64,000 nucleotides of DNA from Rusavskia elegans (GCA_011316305.1 SAUG01000094.1:1-64000); one strand, 5' to 3'. Shown: positions 1-14,900, numbered from the stretch's first letter. The notes: generated by a model not told the origin, from the letters alone. A program made the numbers and translations.

Positions 1-1507
1 AACTTACTAAAAAATATAATAAAAGTAAAAAAATAATTTAATAGCTTTAGATAGACTATATTAGAAAGGTATATTAAAGTATAGTTAAAGCTATAAATAA
101 AATCGAATACTATAAACTAAATTAAATAGATTAAAATAAAGAAATACCGGACCTAAAGTTAAGTATTTAACTAAAAGATAATAAATTCGACTAGTATCTA
201 TCTTTATTATTATAGGATAAAATAGTAGCAAAAGAATTAGACTTAGCTAGATAATTAGAGGAATCTAAAGTAATTTATAATATAGATATATTAAGTAGAC
301 GCTAATAATAGCGGAAAAAAAGTCTTTTATTAAACCTTTTTTAGGAACCCGTAGTCTTTAAAGGTTAAAAGAAGTTAAACTTTTTTAAGAATTTATCTAG
401 ATTATCCGAATTAAATATAGATAGTAATTTAATAGACACCTTTTACGCGGCTAGTATAAAACTAACGGAGGAATAGAATATAACCGTATTATTAAATTTA
501 TCGAGACGAGAAAGAACGCGTTATTTTTAAATAATAAGATTACTTTTACGTTTATCTAAAGCGCGGTAATAAGTAATAAAATATTTTTACTTTCTAAAAA
601 GTCGACGGAGATCCGACTCCTAAGCTAGATATTTATTACGAATTTTTTTTTCGGAATTAAAGAAGGATTCGATATAATAGCGGGCCTTAGAATATTTATT
701 AAAAATACCCGCGATATTAGAACGAAGTTTATTTTTTTTATCTTTAAAACGCTTTCCTATATAGATTAGTAGAAATAAGGAAAAGATAAAAAATATAATA
801 TATAAATAGTATTAGATATTAAGTGGTTATAAGACTTTTAAGCCCGAGTATATTCCCTATAAATATTTCTACTAACTTCGACTTTATACTTTTTTAAAGG
901 ATTATAGATATATAACGAATAAGAAAAAGATATTTTAACTTTTTTTAACTAGATATAACGAAATAACTTTAGTCGATTTCCTCTTTAAAAATATATAATA
1001 AAGGTATTAATAAAAAAAGAAAAAAAAAAGGAAAAAGCCCTTTTTTATATCCTATAGACGGAGTTACGCTAGGTAAGAAGCAATATAGGGGGGGCTATAT
1101 TACGTCTACGACTTTATAGAAACTTTCTAGAAAGATTAGTTAGGTAAATAAACCTAATTATCTATAGCCGCCTATAGCCGCTATAGCCGCCTTTTCTAAC
1201 TAGATTTTTAGTAGACGGCTATCTATCGATCTTTATAGCTACTTTTATTATATATATTATTTATTATTTCTATAGATAGTTTCTCTTATTAGTTAATAAT
1301 ATAATTATTAAATATATCTCTATTATTCTCTTTTTAATTACCTTATAATAAAGATACCTTATAATATTATAACCGTACCTCTACGGTTATATAGGATTAG
1401 TTATAATAATTTACGCTAGGACTTTCTTACTATTTAGTAGCTCGGACTACGTCTATAGCTGTAGCTAGGCTCGAACGTAACGCCCTCTGATATACAGGGA
1501 CGTTATA
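1..1507 (+). mobile_element. 3' end of a family C LTR element (element C0), entering from the left
   Basis: Positions 1098-1507 are a copy of the roughly 410 bp family C LTR, also seen at 8625, 11568, 18245 and, inverted, at 28251 and 37743. It begins with TATTACGTC and ends with GACGTTATA, which fits TG...CA ends after RIP. A G-rich polypurine run at 1087-1094 lies next to the LTR start, as expected for the plus-strand priming site. Positions 1-1097 match the part of element C1 just before its right LTR (about 10,500-11,567), so this is the right end of another C1-like copy whose left part is outside the window. Confidence 0.75.
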
Positions 1508-4090
1508 AAATAAATCAAACGTTAATATATCAATATTAAATATACGGTAGCAGAATTTATATTCTAGTTTAATTAATATAAATAACGATTCTATAGAATT
1601 TTAATTTAAATTTACTTAGTAATATAACGTATTTTTCTACCGATAATTTAATATAGAAATTTTTGTAGATAAATATATCTCGCAGTTATCGTTTTTTCTT
1701 TTTTTTCATTTATTAATAATACAAGCCCTTCGTAAATACTATAATTTACTAAAAGCTTTTACGTACGTATATATTCTCGTAATAGCTATAGCTATAAACT
1801 AAATTAAATAGTAGTATTTTTATCTATAATAACTATATCTACCCGTATAGTCGTCGACTATCTCGTTATAGCTAGAATAATTTATTTCGATTTCGATAAA
1901 GATTTCCTTTTTATTATTTTTAAAATATATTGTCCCATTTTTCTACCTTTTTTTTAATTTAATTAACCGAATAAAACTTCTAGCTATAATAGCTAGCATA
2001 TTATCTAGTAATTCTTTTAAAACTAAATAGATTAAAAAATACGTTAATAGTTTAGCGGAATATTTAGATATAGGTTATATAATAAATATAGCCGAGACGA
2101 CGGACGTAGATAATTGCTTTATAATATAGTAGATAGATATTACGGAAATACTAGAAGCTGATAATTATATATAACGTCGAAGAAGGACTGAATAGTAGAA
2201 GATTCGTAATCGCGAATAAAGAAAGAAATAGTTAAATAGAAGTAATTAACTGCGCTGTAAATCTTTTTTGCCTGACGAATTTTAGCTGTAATAATTTCTT
2301 TAAACGTAAATATAATAATCGTTGCTATATATAACGTTAATAAAATATATATATAAATTCAATATAATTTCAGATAGAAACCTTTTAGAGAAAATATATA
2401 TATATATAGTTTTATTACTCGAATAAATGATTTTAATCCATAAATTTAATATAAAAAATATTCATCGATTAAATTACGAAATAATTTTTAAAATTTAAAT
2501 ACTTTATCGAAAATCTATTTAAAATTTTCGAATATATCAAATTTAATTTAAAATTCTATTAAAAAAACCGTAAATTATTTAATTTTTTTGATTTAAATTT
2601 AAATCGATCGTATTATTTAGTTAAATTAATACGATTTATTTTATAATTTTTATTAAATATTTTTATATCAAAATCGATTTAATAGATAGAAAAAATTTAA
2701 ATATTAATTAATTTTCGAATGATTCGAAGTTTCGAACTTTCGATCCGTTATTTTCGGATTTAACTTTTAATTTCGAAAAACGTTGGATTCGTTAGAAGTA
2801 GATTAATTAGATAATATATTTTTTGTTATTAGATTAATTCGATTCTATTTATTTTATTTATTTGTTTTATTAATAATATCAGCGATTTTTCTTTTCGACT
2901 TTATAATTTTATTAAAAAATTGATTCGAAAACTAACTGTAAATATTTAAAATCGCTATAAATTCGTTTCAATCTATTAAATCTATTAAATTAAAAAAAAA
3001 ATCCTAGAATTTAATTTAAATTAATTTTTAAATTGAAATTTTTTAAAGTTTTACTTTCGATATTAGAATAAAAGAATCGTATCGTTTATATCAAACGTTA
3101 AAATAATACTAGCTTTTTTTAAACGAATTTTTTCGACATTTTTCGAATATTTTATTATATTAAATCTTCGTCGACAGTAAATTTATATTGAAAATAGACG
3201 TAGCAGATATAGTATATACTAAAAAAAATTCATTTACTTGTCGTCGAACGAGTTACGGCTTTTTTTAATTTTTTCCGTTGAAATAGAATAGCTGTTGATT
3301 AATCGCTGTTTACTACGATCAATACGGAAATTTTCGAATATTTTCGAGTTTTTTTTTAAAAAAAATTCGTTTAAATTCTTTTAGATATATTAAATCCATC
3401 TAGAATTATCTTCCAAATTTTTTTAATATATTTTCGTTATAAAAGCCGCTAGTTTTACTTATAGAATACGTTATAGCTAGTAATATAATTTATTTTAATA
3501 TAGTAATTCTATCCGTTATAATATTTGATCTATTTAGATTTAGCGTAATATAATAGCTTTCTGTTTTTAAAGATTTCAATTACGTAAAGTAGATATTTTA
3601 GAGGCAATCGCATGTTCCATAATAATCTGTCCATATTAAATCTACGTTGAATTCGTCGAAAATAGCTTGTTCTCGAAAACTAGTTACAGATATTCCGAAA
3701 ATAACGAATTGAAAAGAATTAAATAATTTGATTTCTAGTTATATAAAACTTCGAATTAGATTTAATTTGTTTTAACTAGCTGTTTTTAACGGATTATCGA
3801 TTAATTTCTTTTTAATATTCGTTTAACATTCGTTCAATATTTAATTAATTACGAATTATTCCTTTAGTTTTAAATATTATTAGTAAATAGAGTAAACGAA
3901 CCTATAGTTTACGTAATCTTCTCGTCTAATACGTCGATTCTAGAATATTAGCTATTTTATAGAAGCCGTAAAATCGAATAAAAATTTTAAAAAAAGAAAT
4001 TTTTACGAGATTCGAACTTTGAATTACTTACTAATTAAATTTTACTTAGACCAAATTTATTAAAATATGATACAATAGAATTAAACTAGC
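1508..4090. other. AT-rich non-coding stretch left of element A
   Basis: No gene or recognisable element is visible. The stretch is very AT-rich but keeps more CpA and TpG than the elements around it, especially from about 2,340 to 4,080. The only similar texture is at 42,350-42,700 on the other side of element A, so this may be the old target into which element A inserted. No long open frame exists on either strand. Confidence 0.5.
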
Positions 4091-4307
4091 TATATAGAAT
4101 TTCAAGCTGATTTACTATAATTATAGAAAAGTAAAGTATTTAAATATATAAATATCTCTACGTTAGATTTATACCCGCTTCTATACCCGCTCTTGCGATT
4201 AGTAACCGGATTAGTTAGTATCCGAATTCGTATATAATTATAAAATCTAGATATATATTCTATAATTCTTTAAACCGTTTATATAATTTAGAATTCTAAC
4301 TACTATA
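4091..4307 (-). repeat. Left (3') LTR of element A
   Basis: This 217 bp segment is repeated at 42132-42349, sharing for example the word AAATATCTCTACG, the word CCGAATTCGTATATAATTAT and the run TTTAAACCGTTTATATAATT. The ends read TATATAG...CTATA, compatible with TGTA...TACA before RIP. The exact first base is uncertain by two or three positions. Confidence 0.7.
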
Positions 4308-6273
4308 TTCTTTCCTTTCTAAATAAAATATAAAGGGGAAGTAAGTATTTTCTAAAGCTAAATAGTAATAGATATAAGATTATAATTAATAATAACGAGT
4401 AAAATAGAATAAAGAATAAAAGTTTACCTTCGTATAATTTATATAGAAGTAAATAAATATATTAGTAGGAGCTCGCTATCGACTACTATAATCTCGAATT
4501 TTATAATTTTCAAAGTTTTTCCTTTAATAATATTATCGATTATCTGCTTTATTAATAGTAATAATTACTATTATAATATACTATATCTAATCCGGCAGCG
4601 GTTAGAATTATTATAAAGTTTTTATATAATATTTAATAGCCAAATAATAAAATAGTAATAATTATTTATAGTAGTAAATACTATCTTTATATAGTATCGG
4701 AAACCGTAAATTAGATATATTTAATAGAAATATCGCTTATATTAATAGTTTTATTAATTTATTTTAGGAAGCGTTATCTTTTTAAATAGTTTTCAATATT
4801 AAAATATCGAGATTCGTATAGAATTTTTCGGCGAGTTTAGCCGATTTATTAAAATTATATACTTTTAAAAGTTTAATACTTTTTTTATATAAATAAATCG
4901 TTCTTTAAATATATACGAATCGCTTTTCTTTAAATAATTAACCTTTTTCTAGTTATATAAAACTTAATCGAATAAGTTTTATAGTTTTTATACTAGCGAT
5001 ATTATCTATTTCTTTATATATTATATAAATATACGATAGATATTCGGAGGTATATATAATAACTATCTATAGAAATATTATCTAAATAAATATCTATTTT
5101 CTTTTATATATAGATCGTAGTTTATAGTCGATATAGAACTTTTATTATAGATATAAATCCAGTAATTTCCTAGAAAACGAGCGGGTACGAGAGCTAGAAA
5201 CTATATAGGCAATAATCTTCTATCGCTTCCTAATTCCTTCTATACTACTATAGCTACGTTAATTATTATCCAAGCGAATTATAGACTATAACGTTTTTTC
5301 GCTCGATTTTCTACGAGATAATAGAGGTTTCGGTTCTTTAGCTTTATTTATCTAGCCTACTATTAATAACTCTAATAGACCTGGATATAAAGATTAATTT
5401 TCTATAATTTAAATCGAAACTTTATTAACGAATATAATTAAAAAAGGAGAGATTAATAGTCGTCCGTTAATTAGATTTTCGTTATATATATTAAAGATTA
5501 TAAATTTGTTTAACTATATATCTTTATTAGATATCGACTATATATAATTAGGATTTTAATTCGGCCCTATACTTTTTTAGAGATTATTTTCTATTTTTTT
5601 TATATCTTCGGATCTAAAAAGTATATTATTTTTACCGGCTACTTTTACTATATAGTATTATATTCGTATTTTAGAGATTTAGTATATAGTAGTTTAATAT
5701 TAAATAAAGCGGCTCTAAAACGAAAGGGAACCCGAAAATATTAACTTCGACTTTATTAATAAAGATCGCTCTAGTCTTTATCGAGTATTTCGGCTTTATC
5801 GAGGACGGTAAATATATTAAAATAGAGAAATAATAGATAGTTATATAAACTTCGGCGTAGTTATATTTAAGATACGATAGTTATATTATAAAAGGCGATT
5901 CTATTATATTTTAACTTTGTATTAAAATATAGAAGGTCTAATTTTCTAAATATTTAATATAAATTTTTCCGGTTTAATAAATATATATTATACGTATTTC
6001 GGAATAAAAGATTATATCTAAAGTCGCTATTAAATTTTATTAAATAAAATTTTATAAACTAGTAAAAAGTTCCGCTTTTAATATTATTTTAGGATTATTT
6101 ATATCTTTATTTACTTTTTACTCTATAAAAAATTAATAAAAACATTTTTTTTTAAAATAAATAAAAGATATATATATTATATTTAATTTAAAAATAATAT
6201 ATAGTTTAACGTATATAAATATATAAAATAATAAGTAAAATTAAAAATCTAATTAATTTCTCCTTTTTCTAGA

Positions 6274-6514
6274 TATTATAGATCGATTTAAAATGATAAT
6301 AATAGCTTGATATTTCTATATAGGTGGGAAGTTTATCTATAAATAAGCGAATAAAGCCGAATACTAGGCCTAATTAGGTAATAAGTCCCGTAGAATTAAT
6401 AAACCGCGGTTAACGAGACTTAGTCAGTATATTAATCAGCCGGTACTATCGGCTAGTACCTTTATATCTACTAAATTCTATATAAGTTCTAGATAGTTTA
6501 TATAGCTTATAATA
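6274..6514 (-). repeat. Family B LTR, left end of B1
   Basis: One of four near-identical 238-241 bp copies in the same orientation (6274, 18887, 24380, 41496). All share GATCGATTTAAAA near the start, a segment around CCGCGGTTAACG, and the end TTTATAATA. Terminal bases TATTATA and TATAATA form a 7 bp inverted pair typical of LTR ends. Confidence 0.82.
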
Positions 6515-6622
6515 AATACTATAAAATAAAAAAAATAGTATTATCTTTAATACGTTTCGTATTAAATATTTAAAACTTTAAAAACGTTAAAAATAAAATC
6601 GCTAAAAAATTAAAAAGAAAAT

Positions 6623-6755
6623 AGTACTACTAGAAATCGAACCCGAGCTATACTAGAACCCCTAAATAATAATAAGCGGCTAATAAAATAGTCGAGCTAA
6701 TTTCTTTATTATTTAAATAGAAACGATACGTACTACTACTATACTATAGCGCCTA
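6623..6755 (-). other. tRNA-like segment in family B, RIP-mutated copy
   Basis: This is the mutated counterpart of 24728-24858. The T-arm-like word reads TCGAACCCGAG on the plus strand and the acceptor-like 3' arm has a change that breaks one pair. See the other copy for the better-preserved structure. A functional tRNA is unlikely. Confidence 0.25.
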
Positions 6756-8624
6756 GTAATAAAATCTTCGAATTAGAATCTAAAAGATAATAGTAATACT
6801 TTATTAAATATAAAAAGAAATATATTTATACTAGATCGAATATATAAAGTACCGGCGAGATATAATAATTTATAAATATTTTAACTTTAATCCGGAATAG
6901 TATAGAAGATCTATTAGTAATACGAATATTTAAAGTTCCGGTTACTATAATATCGTTAGAATATAATTAGATTATTACTAATAATAAAGTCTAGATAAAA
7001 AAAGAAAATATATATTATATTTATTAATAAAGTCTATATAGTACGTTAAATTTTATAATTTATACCAGCTATTATATTACAATCTATAGCCTTTCTATTT
7101 AACTAGATACTAGAAGCGCTAGCGTACCTTTCGCCGATTTATAATTTATTCTATCTCGAACTAGTTAGAATCTTTTTTCGGAAATTCTATTTTAATAATA
7201 AAAGGTTTATTATTAACCGGAAGCCGGTTAAAAAAATTACTACCGATAAATATTAGTTTTAATTAGATTATAGAAATAATAGAATGGATTTTTATAGTAA
7301 TAGAAAGTTTTAATTTATATACGAAATATCCGATTATATATATTATTCTAAATAGACTAGTTCGTTAATATAAAAACTTTTAATTAGTAATATTTAGTAA
7401 AGTATATCCGTAATAAAGTTTTAGAAAAACTTTATTATCTAGTTTAAAGAATCTGGCTTTATATAGATTATTATATCGGACTTTAAAAAAAATAGTATTA
7501 AAACCTATTATATTTTTTACTTCTACGCGTTTAATAGATTTTAGGCGTTTTATATTTTCTAGCGGTAGGTCCGATAACGTACTAACTATATTTTTAGATT
7601 AAAAGCCTAGTACTAGTTCGTTAGAGATTATATTAATAGCGAATTTATTTATATTATTAAACGCGAATTATAGAAATAGAATAACTCTAATCTAATTTCT
7701 ATCCAGATACTCTATAAACTAGAAGCGGAAACTAATTTTTACTATTTAATTAATTTCTTTTAATTATCTATCGGTTTGAAAATAATATACTATAGATACT
7801 AGTATTTTTATTTCTAGCTTCTAGAAGATCTAACGCTAGAAGAATAATATAAATTTACGATCTCTATTACTAATAATAGCTAATAGAATTCTCTAATTAT
7901 ATTCGAATAAAATAGTAATAACGAAATTCGTCTAATTAACTGCGGAATAAATAATCTATTTAGAAATTAGTAAAATCTTTTTAGTATATTTATATATAAT
8001 CGTTAATATAACGTTTTTAATAAAAAACTTTATAGATAATACGAATATAAAGTCTATTATAATTATATAAAATTATACTTTCGAAGAAATTAAATTAAAG
8101 AAACTATAGAATCTATATTATTTAATTTAAATTAACTAGTATTACTTGTAGTATTTTATATATTCTTTAATTTTCTTATATATATTACGAAAAAAGATTA
8201 ATAGATAGAGTTCCTTATATATATAATAATATCTTTAATAATATCGGTTATAAATTTTGCCGATAATTTTACTTATAAATTTATCCGAAATATAGAATCG
8301 ATTTCGGTTATTTCTAGAAATATAATAGAAAAGTTCGTTATATATTCGAAAATTAATATCTAGTACGCGATATTTATTATCTTTAATATTAAAATCGAAT
8401 TTTTAGATTTATAATATTATAATAATTTTAGTCTATCGTTTATTATTAACGCAACCTTTTTTAATACGCTATTTAAACTCGTTTACTATTTCGATAAACG
8501 TTATATAATATATTAGTATAACGGTATCCGAAGCGTATTATAGAATATTTTCTTTATTATTAAATTCGATATTTCCGTATAATACGTCTAAAATACCTTT
8601 TTTATTTTTAACTAGTATATAGAA

Positions 8625-9036
8625 TATTACGTCCACGACTCTATAGAGGCGCGCTAGAAAATTAGCCAAGTAAGCGAGTCTAATTATCTATAGCTGCCCG
8701 TGGCCGCTATAGTCGATTTTTATAATAGGGTCTTTTAGCGGACGGCTATCTATCGGTACTATCGGCTATTTTTATAATATATATCGTTTTTTTATTTCAA
8801 TTAAATAGCTTTTCTCGTTAGTTATTAATATAATTATTAAAAATATTTCTACTATTTTCTATTAATTATCTCTATAATATAGACGTCTAATTAAATCGTA
8901 ACCGTACCTTCGCGGCTACACGGAATTAGTAACGATAATCTATATTAGAATTTCTTTACTATTTAATAGTTCGGACTATATCTATAGCTATAGCTAGGCT
9001 CGAACGTAACGTTCTTTAATATATAGAGATATTATA
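8625..9036 (+). repeat. Family C LTR, left end of C1
   Basis: This 412 bp copy begins TATTACGTCCACGAC and ends TATTATA. It shares CTATCTATCGGTACTATCGG and the end region CTAGGCTCGAACGTAACG with the other family C LTRs. Confidence 0.8.
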
Positions 9037-11567
9037 TTTTAATAATTTATTTTATTAGTCTCGTTACTCTGCCCTATAAAACGAAGTAATACTATTAAGA
9101 TAGTAACGCTAAATATCTATAAAAGAGATAGAAAATCCTTAAAACCTTGGTTTATATAGATATATATCTACTTTATATTATATATAATTCAGTTTCCGAA
9201 CGAAGTAATTAAAGTTCTATTTATAATAACCTATTTAAAAGAAGTAGCCTTTAATTAGGTCTAGTCCCGTATAGAAAACTATTATAATAACCCCGAAAAA
9301 TAAATAAAGAAAGAAATATTTTAGATATTTTATTATTTCGGTAATCTAATTATAGCTTTTAAAAAAGCCTTCGGAGATAATAATAAAAATAGAATAATAG
9401 TAAAAAAACTAATAGTTTTAAGATAGTAGAAGTCGGTAGCTATCTATACTATTTAGTTTAGAATATTAGTTTATAAAATAGACTAGAAAGATTTAGCTTT
9501 AAAAATCTACTTTTTTAAAGAATTTAATAGTAGAATTAAGGAAACTATAATAGTAATCGAAAAATCTAATTTATTAACGGATCTAATCGAACTAGCGATA
9601 AAAATTAATACTAGATAGTATAAATAATATATTAATAAACAGACGTTTAGTAAAATAGGAACCGTTAAAAGATAGTTTAAAGAAAATCTAATAGAATTTA
9701 ATACTACCGAAACTAAAAGATCGCGAATTAAAATTTATTATTTATATAGAAAAATAAAATACTTTAAAAGGAATTACCTAAATAAAGAAATAATAAAAGT
9801 AAATAAATACTAGTTTAAGGTAATAGAAAAATTATCTAGAAAAAAAGCTAGAAAATACGTAACTGAAAGTTAGATAGCCTATTATAATAATAAATACTTT
9901 ATCTATCTATCGGATAAAAAAAGATCAGGTTAATATCTTATAGAATTAAAAAAAGTAATAAAAAAATCTACGTTAGAATTTAAACTATATAAAATAGAGA
10001 AACCTTTTATAGTAATTCTTGAAATTAAAAGCGGAAATTATAAAATAATAGCTTTCGTAAATAGAGAAAAGGAAAATAAAATTATAAAAGAATTATATAA
10101 TCAGATTAAAGATTATATTTAAAAATATCTTTAATAAAATAACAGGATTATAAATATTGAAGTTAAAATAAAAAACGAATTTATTAAAATATCTAGTTTT
10201 ACGATAATTAATAGTCCTAGATAGTATATTATCCTAGGAAATAAATAGAAAGAATCGATTTTAGAAATATTAGTATAAGAAAGCACGGTTAGAAAAAGAA
10301 TAAAACTATAGACGATATATCTTTTTATATATAAAAGTTTTTTATATACTAAATTAGATTTTAGATTAAATACGGACTATAAATAAATTAAAGAGATTAA
10401 TATCCTTTTTAAATAATAAGAAAAGGTTTAGAAAATAAAGATTTAGAAAAAATACTATTATCTGCTGATATAGTTAACTCTTAAATACGATAAAATATAA
10501 GAGATAATCTAAAAACTATAGATAGAAGATATTAAAAAAATCTATAGAAATATTATTAAAGAAATAGAAAAAGTCGAATATAATTCTATATTCGAGCTAA
10601 TTAAATATCTAGAAGATAGAATACTAGATCCTATACTAAATATATAACTAAAAGATAAATAGTCCTTAACTTTATTATCGTAGGACGAGATAGTCGCTAA
10701 AGAATAAAAGTTAACGGAAATATTTGAAAATCTAGATACAATTTATAATATTAATATATAATTCTAAAAAAAGAGAAATAATATAGAGAAATCTTTAATT
10801 AGATACTTTTTTATACGTTTATTAATTTTAAAGGTTAAGAGAAATTAAATTTCTTTAGGAATTAATCTAAATTAACCGAATTAGAAACCGGAATAGATTT
10901 AACGGATACCTTTTATATAGCTGGTATAAAGTCTATAGAGGAATAGAATATGATTAAATTGTTAAATTTATTAAAATAAGATAATACGCGTTACTTTTAA
11001 ATAATAATATTACTTTTACGCTTATCTAAAGCGCGATAATAAATAATAAAATACTTTTATTTCTCGAAAAATCAGCGGAGATCCGATTCTCGAATAAGAC
11101 GTTTATTACGAATTTTATTTTTAAAATCTAAAAAGGATTCGATATAATATTATATTTTAGTATACTCGTTAAAAATATTTCTAATATTAGATCGGAGTTT
11201 ATTTTTTTCGTTTTCGAAATATTTTTCTATAAACGTTAATAGCTGGAAAAGCTATAATAACTAGCCTAATATATAGATAGTATCAGATATTAAAAGATCG
11301 TAAGACTTTTAAATATAAGTATACTTGCTATAAATATTACTATCTATTTTCATTTTATATTCTTTTAAAAGATTATAAATATAACGACTATAAAAAAAAA
11401 GTATAATAATATCTCTCGACTAGATTTAATAAAAGGATTTTAAACGATTACTTTTCCGAAAATATATAATAAGAATATTAAAGAAAAAAAAAAAAAAAAA
11501 AAAAAAATTAGACCTTAAAAACCCCGTATATAGAAAAGCTAGGCAGGAAGCGATATAGAAAAGGCTA

Positions 11568-11979
11568 TATTATATCTATAATTCTATAGAATCGCGTTAG
11601 AAAACTAGCTAGATAAACGAGTCTAATTATCTATAGCCGCCCGTAGCTATTATAGCCGATTTTTATAATAGAGTCTTTTAGTAGACAGCTATCTATCGGT
11701 ACTATCGGCTACTTTTATTATATATATCGTTCCTTTATTTCTATTAGATAGCTTCTTTTATTAGCTATTAATATAATTATTTAATACGTCTCTACTATTT
11801 TCTATTAATTATCTTTATAATATAGACGTTTTATAATATTATAACCGTACCTTTACGGCTGCGCGGGATTAGTTATAATAATCTATATTAGGACTCCTTT
11901 ACTATTTAGTAGTTCGGACTACGCCTACGGCTGTAGCTAGACTCGAACGCAACGTCCTTTAACGTACAGGAACGTTATA
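11568..11979 (+). repeat. Family C LTR, right end of C1
   Basis: This is a direct 412 bp partner of 8625-9036, ending AACGTTATA and followed by the TSD copy TAGAG. Confidence 0.8.
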
Positions 11980-14900
11980 TAGAGGATCTTCGTTTCGAGT
12001 TATAATAATATATTAGGAACGATATTAATCAAATCTACTTTATAGTATAATTTAATATTAAAAACCGAAAGATATTATAATATACGAACGAATTTTAGAT
12101 TTAGTTTATTAATATTTATTATTTTAAACGAGATCTATTTTAAAATCGAAATCGCTGCCGAATAATTAGTATATAGAATTACTAGTAGCTTTAATAATAA
12201 ATCGATAAAATAGCGAGCTTTTTTTACTATCTAAACGATTCTAGCGACTTTTAATTCGATAGACTAATAATTCTATTCGGCGCTATTAAAATATTTATTT
12301 AGAAATATTATAAGCTATATTTTAATAGATAGAAAATCTTTATTAGAATCTTTTTTAATATAGTAGATAATTACTATAAAACCGAATTACTTTAATATAT
12401 CTAGGTCGACGTAGAACTTTTTTATAAAATCGAAATAATAAAAGAAAATTAGTAGTTCGAACGCTATTTATAGTACCCGAAATAATTTCTATTTTTCTAA
12501 AATAAAATTTATATTTAAATCTTTTAAAGTTTTATCCGAATTTTTTTATAAATAGAATCTTTTTTTTTATAGAAGTTCGGCGAGTTATATATATTTTATA
12601 ATTATATAATATAGCCAGTTAGTTATTTCGAAATAAGTTTCCAGATTCTATAGATATTTAGGAAAAGCTTTTTCCGAAATAACTTTAATTTTATTTTCTA
12701 AAATAGTTATTCCTAGTATATTAATATATTATTTAAATAAACGAACTAAAAGATATTTTATAAATTATTTAAAAGGCGCGAAACTAATTTATTTTTCTTA
12801 GAATAAAATAAAAATTTAATTTAAATATTTTAAATATTTTTTTAAACTATATAAAAAAATAATATTATTATCTATATAGATTTTAGTAAAATCTTTAAAT
12901 CGATAGAATATTTTATCGGTCTAGCGCTATATATATAATAGTAAACTTTTATATTTTTTAAACGCTATCGAAGTTTATTTCTATTTATAATAAAAAACTA
13001 TAATAAATTTATAACGATTATAGTATTAGATTTTAAACTAATAAAATAATTTTATAGTATTAATAAAAGAAATATAGAAGTACTCTAATACTAAAGCGAT
13101 AATATCTATTTATAATAGAAAAAGATAACTATTCGTTTCCGTAATAGTATTAAAGCTTCGGATATTAACTACTATTTATCTCTTTCTTATATTATTTAAA
13201 AAAGTCTTTTATACTACGAAAATAGAGTATATAAAAGATATTAGCTATTCGGAATATTCTATTTTACTTTATTTATAGAATTCATTAAAGGATTTATTAA
13301 ATTTAATACGATCTATATAGTTTAGATTTTAAATTTTTAAAAGCGTAGATTTCGCTTCTCTCTTTTAAAATATTAGTATCTATTTCTCTTTAGAAATATC
13401 TACTATAGTTCTCTAATCGGTAAATATATTTTAGTATTTTCTAGTAATAACGGCTAGCTATTACGCTACTAATAAATTACTATAAACTATAATACTATTA
13501 AATAGACGGTATTCTAATTTAGAATTAATAAATATAGTAAAACAGGCTAGTTTAACGAATTCGATATTTTTAGCTAGATTCGCGCTAAATTTTACTACAT
13601 TTTTACTAAAATTTACTTTATTAGCCGAATTAAAGGCGTTTTAATTTATTAGAATACTCCGCGTACTAATTATATTAGATAATTCTAGATAATATATAGT
13701 CCTATTTTATAAAATTATAATAGCGGCGAATAGTATAATAGTTTTAATAGCTACTTTTTTTACTATTTTTTTAATAGTATATTTAATAGTATTCTAGATT
13801 AATTCTATAGCGAGCAGAATTAAATTAAAAGCGGCGGTATAGTATCTTTTATACCGATTTTCGATAATTTTTCTAAACTAAATTTGTTTAGATAAAACTA
13901 TCGGTAAATAGCTTATATTATAGATATTTACGAAATTAAATAAAGTATCGACTATATAGATTAAAGCGCTACTATTAGATTTAAAATTTATTTTCGAAAT
14001 TAACTTTAATTTAGATTTAAAAGAGAAATTACGGTTTTCGGAAATATTATTTCGATATTATATTAGAATTTATATAATTCTATTAGATTTTAAAAAAATA
14101 TTATTTTAAATTCTAATAATATATCTAAGGTTAGATTCTTTATAAATATAGAAATTAAAGTTAACTTTAAAATTTTCGTAACTACCGATAATAATTTACT
14201 ATTTTTAATAATCTAAAATTATTTCTTCCGGAATTAAAATATCTATATCTAGTAATAAATTAATTTATAGATTTCTAATAATATAAATTTCCTTTATAAA
14301 CTTTATAATAGCTAAATCGCCTTTTAAATAGAAAATAAAAAAAGCGAATTTATCGGTTCGATAGATTTATTTACCTATACTATAAATAGAAATCTTTTTT
14401 AATAGTTTTTTAATTTTAATACTTTTTAAATTATTTTTTCTATCGGCTATTAATATAGTATATTCTAAACTAGTATATATATTTTTAGTATCGAATATAT
14501 TTAGATAGAAAACTAATAGAAATATAGTATAATAGAAATATTAAAAAGCTAAACTAGTTTCTATAATCTATTTACTATTTAAAGCGATTATATAAAATAT
14601 AGAAATATCTTTTTTACTAGAAGATTATTTATTAGTAATAAAAATTTATATTTCGGCTTTATTACCTTCCGTATTCTAGTAAACGGTTTTAAAATATTTA
14701 AATAAGTTATTATATAACTCGAATAAAGCGTTATATATTCAATATAAATATAAAATCTTTAATCTAATATTAATAAAATTCTAGCTAACTTTTTTATATT
14801 CTAATTTCTTATAAACTTTATTATAGTATTCGACCTTTTTATTATAAAGTTCGGCGAATCTATTATTATACTATTTATAGACGGAATTCTATTCGGTATA

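Larger units (their letters stand above)
8625..11979 (+). mobile_element. Element C1: gag-bearing LTR element inside B1
   Basis: Two direct 412 bp LTRs at 8625-9036 and 11568-11979 flank 2.5 kb. The flanking 5 bp are TAGAA and TAGAG, and the intact site can be read in B2 near 26,725, so the insertion is clean. On the plus strand about 9170-9700 reads as a retrotransposon gag domain (FPNEVIKVLFIITYLKEVAF, later FGNLIIAFKKAFGDNN). I see no reverse transcriptase or integrase motif in the remaining 1.7 kb. A long A run lies at 11475-11506 and a purine-rich tract precedes the right LTR. It is probably a non-autonomous or internally deleted member. Confidence 0.75.

Noticed and set aside
11475..11506. 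Poly-A run as a LINE or processed-copy tail
   Set aside because: It lies inside element C1 shortly before its right LTR, with no LINE coding remnants; more likely a RIP-converted purine tract.
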